64,000 nucleotides of DNA from NCBI GenBank assembly GCA_949317995.1, contig OX439040.1, forward strand, positions 24,919,830 through 24,983,829, in the 5' to 3' direction. The first letter of the stretch is position 1. Each line of letters opens with the position of its first letter. Positions 57,438 through 64,000 of this stretch are shown one piece after another. This DNA is from Acholoe squamosa (taxonomy: Eukaryota > Annelida > Polychaeta > Phyllodocida > Polynoidae). The position numbers and the translations under genes were made by a program. The notes under the pieces were generated by a model. That model did not search any database, was not told where the DNA came from, and was given only the letters and a program-made list of their open reading frames with translations.

Positions 57438-59706
57438 TGTATATTAAAAAAAATATCATAAAACCCTGAAAATATTTTAACCCCAGCCAATGGCGATCTA
57501 GTTGGATTAATTACCAGCCAATGAAATGATCCCAACTACAGTCATGTTTCTATGAACCGGCCATCTCCATTTCAGATCAAATTTGGCTGGTTGTTATATC
57601 GACTGGCTCTGTGAATGATGATTACAATAGAATTATATGGCTGTTATCATGAATGAATTAACTTTCTGATTAAATCGAATCTTTATAATTTTATTGACTT
57701 TATTGACTTCATTAATCAGGTACAGTGTATTTCTCAGCACTCCCCACATGGCTATATTCTGTTTGCTTTTCCTCCACAATGATTTCCAGGTACTGTGTAA
57801 AAGCGCCGCCCACATTAATTGTTAAAGTGATAAATCAAGATCTCTAGCGCTATATAACATGTTCTTTGTTACTATCTAATAATTAATACTGCTACCCTTA
57901 GCTTAATGGTCATTGGATGAAGCTACTACTAATTAGTTACCTACTGTAGCTACTACACCAGGCTGAATATGTAAACTTTATCATATCTATATTGCTACAT
58001 GCACCTTTTTACTATTATCACTGTTTCTTTTTCCTCTACATCCAACGTGATCCAAATCTCATTTTGTAAATGCGCAGCTGGTCGTTCAATAAACAAACAA
58101 ACAGTTTGCACGTGCTGAATTCACACGTGCTCAGAAGGTTAAGTGATTAAGATCGCAGAAATACTGATGAACATGACCTACAGAAACACCTAAACCATCC
58201 AAAATTAATGTTTTATTAGAATCCCATTATGTCCATATCACAATACCATAATTAGGTCCTATGTGTATCTAGCCAACAGTCTTTAATCTTATGGCCAAAT
58301 GCCATATTGAGTCTTTAATGCTATTGTCATGAAGTAACAGTAGAAGGCTGCATACATGCATTATTCCCACCATGTATACTCCAAATTGGTCGTCATGCTG
58401 CACCATTGCAGGGCTGACGAGATAGACATGCTCTACATTGTGATTGCTGTCAGAGGGATTGTATTTGTAAAAGCATGGGAAATATTGGGAGTGAAACAAT
58501 AAAAAATCACCTTACAGCTTGATAAAATTAGAGAACGAGCGGCCTATCAATAGCAACTTATCACTGACACTTTGATTTACCCTGCAACCTGAGGGCCACT
58601 AGTTGGTAGCCCCTATTTTACCTTTGTCAATGGTGCATTATCCGCCATCTTTGATTACGCAATGTTATGTCATATTACATCATATTATGTCATAATTATT
58701 AATTATAAATTCATAATTCATATTGATATGATTATTAATGTGCATTAGGACGATATTATATTATTTCTCATATTGCCAAGCGAACCCCATATGTCACATA
58801 CATAATAGTTTGCAGAACACCCACCAGCTGGTGGGGCTGTATGTTAGATTATTCATTATGCAACTCGAGGCCTATTGGCCCACATAATAACCAATCACTA
58901 TGCAGGACCTTGTTTCATTAGATTATACGACAGGTTCAGGCCACTACAACTTGAGAAGGACCAAATCTTACCAGGTGATCTTAGGACTTTGGCCATAGTG
59001 ACTAAATATGTGGCTACATTACTGGGTGATCTTACTGCCTGCTGGCTAAATAGCTACCACAGCAGTGACTCAATAAGAGACCCCAGTATGACAGCTCACT
59101 ATGTGAATAATAGTGGGTAGTTGTAACTTTTGGCCTCTGTACTCTTTTGTTCAAATGTACCCAAACTGTGATCTTTCCTTTGTACAACCATTGTACTCTA
59201 TATTCCTTTAATGCATTAATGCATCATGCCCACTTGTCTTCACGAAGCATGAATGCAGCCCTGGGGAATTTAGGTAGCAACTACGTATTTTTGCTTGGTA
59301 TATGGACACTTAAACATTACGGTTTTTCTATGTTCTAAAGACGTAGACATGGGGAATATAATCATGTTGTTGTTTTTTTTCTATGTAGGTGGGTATAACT
59401 AAATGTTAAAAAACACTACTGATTAAAGTTTATAAAATCTCAATGTGTATGAGACACAATTGAGGCCAATATGTTACCACTGTACTACAAGCTTTGATGT
59501 TGATCAGTCATGCTAATTGGTCGAGCAGGTGCCTTAAAACCTAGCTTGTAAGCCACAGCATGTAGGCCTGAGGTTTCCCTACCTCATTTATATAAACAGA
59601 TGAAATACTGACCTCGGGGTTAAGAGTTCCATTCTCACCCAACCGAGCTAGTGGGACTGATTGAAATTATAATTATGATAAAGCTGAAGTGTATGATGCA
59701 GAGAAT
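57438..59706. other. No gene recognised
   Basis: Possible LINE 3' UTR to 58112. AT-rich ATTATGTCAT repeats at 58660-58760. AATGCATTAATGCATCATGCCC at 59213-59234, shared with 21710. Short open frames lack motifs. Confidence 0.4.
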
Positions 59707-59710
59707 GAAG

Positions 59711-59714
<4 letters not shown>

Positions 59715-59752
<38 letters not shown>
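59715..59752. repeat. (GA)n microsatellite
   Basis: About 18 GA units, followed by impure purine-rich sequence to 59808. Confidence 0.93.
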
Positions 59753-59962
59753 ACACGAGAGAGAGAAGGGGAGAGGAAGAGACAGAGAGAGAGATGAGAG
59801 AGGGAGGGTTGACCTATAATACAATTATTTTCCTACAATTGACCATGTGCTACCTTGTAACCACATGGGATCACCTATATACCATAGTTATTGCAGCCAT
59901 ATGTTCAGTTGAACAGTGGAGTGTAAACCAGACCATAAGCAGGTATGACTGGTCACTATTTA

Positions 59963-60098
59963 GCCAATAGTGAACAAGTAACCAATGGATAACTCATGAC
60001 GAGTGTGTGTTAGTGAAGGATAATGACACGAGGCTGTAGGCCGAGTGTTATTAGCCTTTGCTAACACACACGAGTCATGAGTTATCCATTGACTACTT
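59963..60098. mobile_element. 130-bp foldback element
   Basis: AATGGATAACTCATGAC and GTCATGAGTTATCCATTG plus GTGTGTGTTAG/CTAACACACAC form outer arms. Inside, GGATAATGACACGAGGC pairs with GCCGAGTGTTATTAGCC. Almost the entire sequence folds back on itself. A relic of the left arm is at 39558-39602. Confidence 0.78.
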
Positions 60099-60184
60099 AT
60101 TTTATACCACGAAACCAATAAATAATCAATATAATACCAATAAATTCAAGTTGAAAACAAAAATTATTCCCCCTCCCTGGGACT

Positions 60185-60680
60185 CGATGCCAGCCATTGT
60201 GTGTACACGATCGGTACATACACCTCTGCGCCCAGCAGCGGACAGTGACAGCCCCGGTCTCGGCTAGGCTTGGCAGCGGCACACGGCGAAAAATAGTGTT
60301 TGTACATGATCGGTACATACACCTCCTCGCCCGGCAGTGGACAGCGACAGCGCACACGGCGAAAAAACACGTGACCCGGCCGGGATTCGATCCGCGGACC
60401 TCTCACGGCTGACTGCTAGACCACCGCGTCTCCTCCATTCAATGCGTCTCGCGGTTATGTTTGTGTATAATACACCTCGTCGCCCAGCAGCAGACAGCTA
60501 CAGCGCACACGGCGAAAAAAGATGTGTCTCGCTGTTATGTTTGTGTATAATACACCTCATCGCCGGGCAGCGGACAGCTACAGCGCACACGGCGAAAAAA
60601 GATGCGTCTCCCTGTTATGTTTGTGTATAATACACCTCGTCGCCCGGCAGTGGACAGCGACAGCACACACGGCTTTGTAT
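60185..60680. repeat. CpG-rich tandem array with GCACACGGCGAAAAAA units
   Basis: Three regular 80-bp units (from about 60460, 60540 and 60620) follow two longer variants (from about 60200 and 60300). Each contains ATACACCTC.TCGCCCGGCAG, GGACAGC.ACAGC and GCACACGGCGAAAAA. The longer variants read GTACATGATCGGTACATACA where the regular units read TTTGTGTATAATACA. CpG content is far above the surroundings. Confidence 0.88.
60366..60430 (-). repeat. tRNA-like sequence inside the CpG-rich array
   Basis: On the minus strand, GACGCGGTGGTCTAGCAGTC resembles an A box and GGATCGAATCCCGGCC is a good B box and T arm. It lies in one of the long variant units only, so it was either inserted there or lost from the shorter units. 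Confidence 0.6.
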
Positions 60681-60707
60681 CATATCCAGACGTGGTTCAA
60701 ACCGGGC

Positions 60708-60990
60708 TTTTCTCGTCAGTCCCTGTGGCGCAATGCATAGGGAGTTGGACTAGGGATCTAAGACTGCAGGTTCGACCCCTACCATGGCAATGAAAATTTC
60801 TGTAGGTTTTAACATATAACATATGACATGGAAGGACATGAGAGGCGTGCAGGTTATCCATGGATAACCGCGCGCCTTACAAAATTGATGTTACAGACTA
60901 CAGGGTGTGCAATATCGACAGGTATGTGCATGGGAATATCCAGCAAAAAGCACTGAGAAACCCAGAAATTGTGGAATAACATGATTTAAC
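60708..60990 (+). repeat. tRNA-derived SINE, copy 2 with hairpin
   Basis: TCCCTGTGGCGCAATGCATAG (A box), CAGGTTCGACCCCTACC (B box), then the GGCAATGAAAATT and AGGTTTTAACATATAACATA body shared with 39635 and 55705. The hairpin centred on TTATCCATGGATAA follows at 60852-60885, and GGAATATCCAGCAAAAAGCAC beyond it. The best-preserved copy here. Confidence 0.8.
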
Positions 60991-61250
60991 ATGTTACCAG
61001 CCGCGCTGACAACACACTTAGACTCCAGGCATATTACTGTTAATAAACATCATCTTCATTCAACTGGACATCACAAGACTCACTTATTCATTCAAAGTAG
61101 CCATTAAGAGCCTTCATAGTGCATGTATCTTAAATCATCATGCTGACCCATGCCGACTATCTGTAGACCTGATAGACCTTATAAATGGGTTATACGGGCT
61201 GAACCAACACCAAGTAAAGTGAGTACCACAACGCCACGTCATACACCACT

Positions 61251-61688
61251 GGAGGGTGTTGCTCCTATAGTAAAAGGAAGAGCTGGCTAAAAATGTCCTC
61301 GTTTCCAGTCCTTTCTTTTCATGTAGCTATAACTCACCCTTTTGTTGCTCACAAGTGGTCATTCAAGTACAGTGCTAAAAAGGGGGATTTGAGTAGTTAC
61401 CTAGTTGGAAGAAGTCAGTCAGTATAGTGCAGCTCTCTCTGTTTTAAACAAGGCAGGTGACTTTTCAGACTGATGTGCTGAGTGCAAGTACTTTGGTGAA
61501 GCAGTGCACGACTTGTTTAGAAAAGAGGGCACATACTCACATCTCTTTTTACAATAGGAGCAACACCCTTCTGGTGACTTTTCAAACTAATGTGGTGAGT
61601 GCCAGATGAATGGTGAAACAGTGCACGACTTGTTTAGAAAAGAGGGCACACACTCACAGCTCTTTTTACAATAGAAGCGACACCCTCC
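61251..61688 (-). mobile_element. GGAGGGTGTTGCTCC inverted-repeat element, copy 2
   Basis: Reverse orientation relative to 13827-14398. It has an extra internal end (AATAGGAGCAACACCC at about 61553-61571) and a partial duplication of the CAGTGCACGACTTGTTTAGAA segment (61502 and 61620), so its right end is doubled. The purine tract is short (AGAGAGAG). Confidence 0.7.
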
Positions 61689-62023
61689 TGAACCAACACC
61701 CCATTTCCCACTAAGTTAAACCTTAATACTGAAGTCTCCTATTGTTCAAAAGGTTCTCAGGTAAATCTACCACTTTAGTTATTGGTGAGGTCATTAAGAA
61801 TAAGCCATGTCTATACATGCCAGATGGGGGAGTCGGGTCCTCTAAATTATGTATTCATTATTAATTATTACATTATATCTTACAAGCCAATGTAGCAGCT
61901 GGTGTAAATAATTAGTTGGTGCTGGCATGACATTGATCTAATAAACCTACCTTCATGAACCAACGATTTCCCATCACTCTGTTGGCACAGTAACTAACAA
62001 ATAGAATTTTAGATTTACCTGCC

Positions 62024-62075
<52 letters not shown>

Positions 62076-62664
62076 CCAAATGCTTAATCATGCTTGATTC
62101 ATTCCAAAATACAGTTGGTCGCTAGTAGGGTCGATGATTTTGTAATCGATAGCAACGGGCCTTGTTGCACAAGCATCAAGATTCCTAGAACACAGGTGTC
62201 TTCTAAGCCACTTGCACTCAGGACAGCCTGAGGCCAGGACAGACCAAGATCAGAGAAAATGAGTCTGCGGCGCAATTACTTGGCTGCGGAAAACGGACAT
62301 GGAGTGCCTTGGTCATCTACGTAATTGGGGACTTGGTTTCGGGGAGATGAGAGGGGTTGATAGGTACTGAAGCCTGGATGTCTGGTTCATATAATCGTCA
62401 CTAGGGGTCATCAATGTCAGCAATCTCCAATGCCATCATCTTAGCACTCTCCAAACAGAGATTCCTGTGTTTGAAGTAACTCCCACTTATTTCCTAAATG
62501 CCGGGGTAATGCTGCTTACTCATGGAACACCCCTTTACAATTTATCTGATATGGACTTAAGAGCATTTCCAGAATTCAAGTTATCTTGCAGCTTTCTTCT
62601 GATTCCACGGGCTTCCCTAGCCCACTTAAAAGGGTCTATTTCTCATCTTTCCTATCCCCTCAGG
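61689..62664. other. No gene recognised; contains a (TA)n tract
   Basis: Alternating TA at 62025-62066, about 21 units. The rest is unique sequence; an open frame at 62467-62721 overlaps a dispersed repeat and is not credible. Confidence 0.5.
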
Positions 62665-62800
62665 ATGTGTGTGGTGCACATATGCGTGGGCACTGACACA
62701 TTCCTCTGTGAAATTGTGTAATGTAGTTCTCGCCATGAATATGACCTTAGCTGTCGAAATGGTGTTAAACATCTATTACTCACTCACTCACTCACTCTGA
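62665..62800 (-). repeat. Dispersed repeat, copy 2
   Basis: Reverse complement of 29985-30125. It ends in a four-unit CACT repeat where copy 1 has GAGTGAGTGA. Confidence 0.65.
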
Positions 62801-63539
62801 TTCCACGGATTTTTTTTTATCAATTCTAAGGTTAAAGGTGTTCTACACGAAGTGTCCGCCTCATGGTTAATCCACCCTAATTGCTGACTGGCCAATTGGT
62901 TCCTAAGGACCATCTGTCAAATAAAGTGACCTATTCATTTCCAAATACCAATCTTTTTCTGAGATCAACTGGTCAACAAAGTGCTTTTTAATTGACCATA
63001 TCCATGTCTGAAATAACAAAGGTTCTCTTTTAGAATAAGGGATTGATCCAGGGGCGTCTGTATAATCCGATCAAATATTTGTCACTCGAATATTTGTATT
63101 TCTAATAAGAAATGGTCACATAGTGAGTATGATAAGTGGATTTAGATTATTGAAATAATCATCAGTAATACAGAAATTCGATTATTTGGAAACTACATGT
63201 TTTCCAACCATAGCAAGTGGCATGAAATGTAGTATTTTGAATACCTGTTAATTCTGAATTCCAACCGTTGTTTAGCTTTATTACACGTATACTTTATTAG
63301 CTATGTTGCCCACATGTCGCACACACCATACTTAAACTAATGGCCATATGAAGATTGCTCTTGGGAACGACCACTTACATAGAAATTCTCTTTGCCCCCC
63401 ATATACGTTTATTTAATTAATAAAGAGAAAATTAAACGAGTATTTGCAATACTAAAAGATTGATTAATAATTCTTTTCTAAATTATACTATGACGCATAC
63501 TCTCCATTAACTCAGATAACCCTAAAGTGGCAATTTTTG
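62801..63539. other. No gene recognised
   Basis: AT-rich sequence without supported features. Confidence 0.4.
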
Positions 63540-63900
63540 TCATAGAGTGATAATAATTGATAAGTAGACTAATATATGACCAAATATGCCCTGTTCAAAA
63601 TTTCAGACCTTTATCTGCATCGTGCCCAGAGATATGAGGGATTGCTTACCATCCTACATGTAGGACAGTAGGACTTAGGACTACTGTCTTTTGAAATTTG
63701 TGTTCTTTTGATTGCCATGGAAACCGCAATTCCTGTACGAGAGTGTCGGAAACTGACAAATAAGCTTATATATGGCCATTTATGCCATAAAAGAAATTTC
63801 AATGCTTTAGCTATAGCGGATCCAGAGATTAGCACCGTCCTACATGTAGGACAGTAGGACTTTGGGCGTCTGTCCTCTCTGAAAAGGTCAAAATCTTTAC
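63540..63900. repeat. Tandem dimer with TCCTACATGTAGGA palindrome
   Basis: Two degenerate units of about 188 bp. Each contains a TATATGGCCATTTATGCC/TATATGACCAAATATGCC-like start, an AGAGAT segment and TCCTACATGTAGGACAGTAGGACTT (63652 and 63840). The palindrome is the best-conserved part. Confidence 0.65.
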
Positions 63901-64000
63901 CAGAGGGTAATTTTCTAAGTAGTAGGTGTTTTGGGACATGTGTGTAATGTCATAAAATACCTAAGAATACCCATATGGAGCATTTTTGGAAGCCTTGGGC

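Larger units (their letters stand above)
51351..64000 (+). other. Inferred large first intron
   Basis: After the donor at 51351-51352 no further convincing exon is found to the end of the window. The stretch is full of repeats described separately. The intron call depends on the exon call. Confidence 0.4.

Noticed and set aside
58875-59120. 81-codon plus-strand frame
   Set aside because: No recognisable domain or splice context; chance frame.
60097-60793. Several open frames of 60-97 codons with repeated RYIHLCAQQRT-like words
   Set aside because: CpG-rich tandem array translated in various frames.

Overview
This is a repeat-dense, intron-rich eukaryotic window with no bacterial or viral gene organisation. 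The mix of transposons (a DIRS-type tyrosine-recombinase retroelement, an APE-type LINE, an LTR element, hAT-, Harbinger- and CACTA-like DNA elements, tRNA-derived SINEs), the patchy CpG depletion and the sparse coding content suggest a marine invertebrate, possibly a deuterostome such as a lancelet, hemichordate or echinoderm. That placement is inference; no single-copy gene here fixes it.

Layout. 1-2346: a short LTR retroelement with no coding capacity, its 5' LTR cut by the window start. 3268-8132 (minus): a decayed DIRS-like element (gag, RT, RNase H, tyrosine recombinase). Two DNA elements sit inside its gag: a Harbinger-like MITE with a TAA duplication (6443-6836) and a palindromic element made of inverted 'TTAGGGTGCA' iterons with a GTACC duplication (7293-7950). 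9-22 kb: small inverted-repeat elements, a CACTA-like element with TGTTTAG iterons (15224-16115), a hAT-like MITE (16547-16690) and several dispersed repeats. 23.3-27.4 kb: a 22-bp minisatellite split by a 2.78-kb giant foldback element (24345-27124) with a perfect 8-bp duplication. 28-35.6 kb: dispersed repeats and a second, ~630-bp foldback. 35.8-38.7 kb: a broken LINE (endonuclease plus RT). 39-48 kb: SINE tails, palindromes, an AT-rich CTATAGTA satellite holding a 50-bp minisatellite and a CpG-rich palindromic island, then tRNA-like and pyrimidine-rich tracts.

The only part that looks like a host gene is at about 50.0-51.35 kb on the plus strand. It is an exon encoding an Asn/Ser/Pro-rich, probably disordered N-terminus that ends at a textbook GTAAGT donor. 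If the call is right, the remaining 12.6 kb is intron and holds tandem repeats, a 95-nt near-perfect hairpin, a cluster of tRNA-like sequences, a CpG-rich tandem array and more inverted-repeat elements. A second, much weaker exon candidate lies at 28085-28342 on the minus strand.

The main theme is foldback DNA. At least three large elements consist almost wholly of inverted arrays of short tandem repeats, and two of them have credible target duplications. Long open frames over simple or tandem repeats were rejected as genes.
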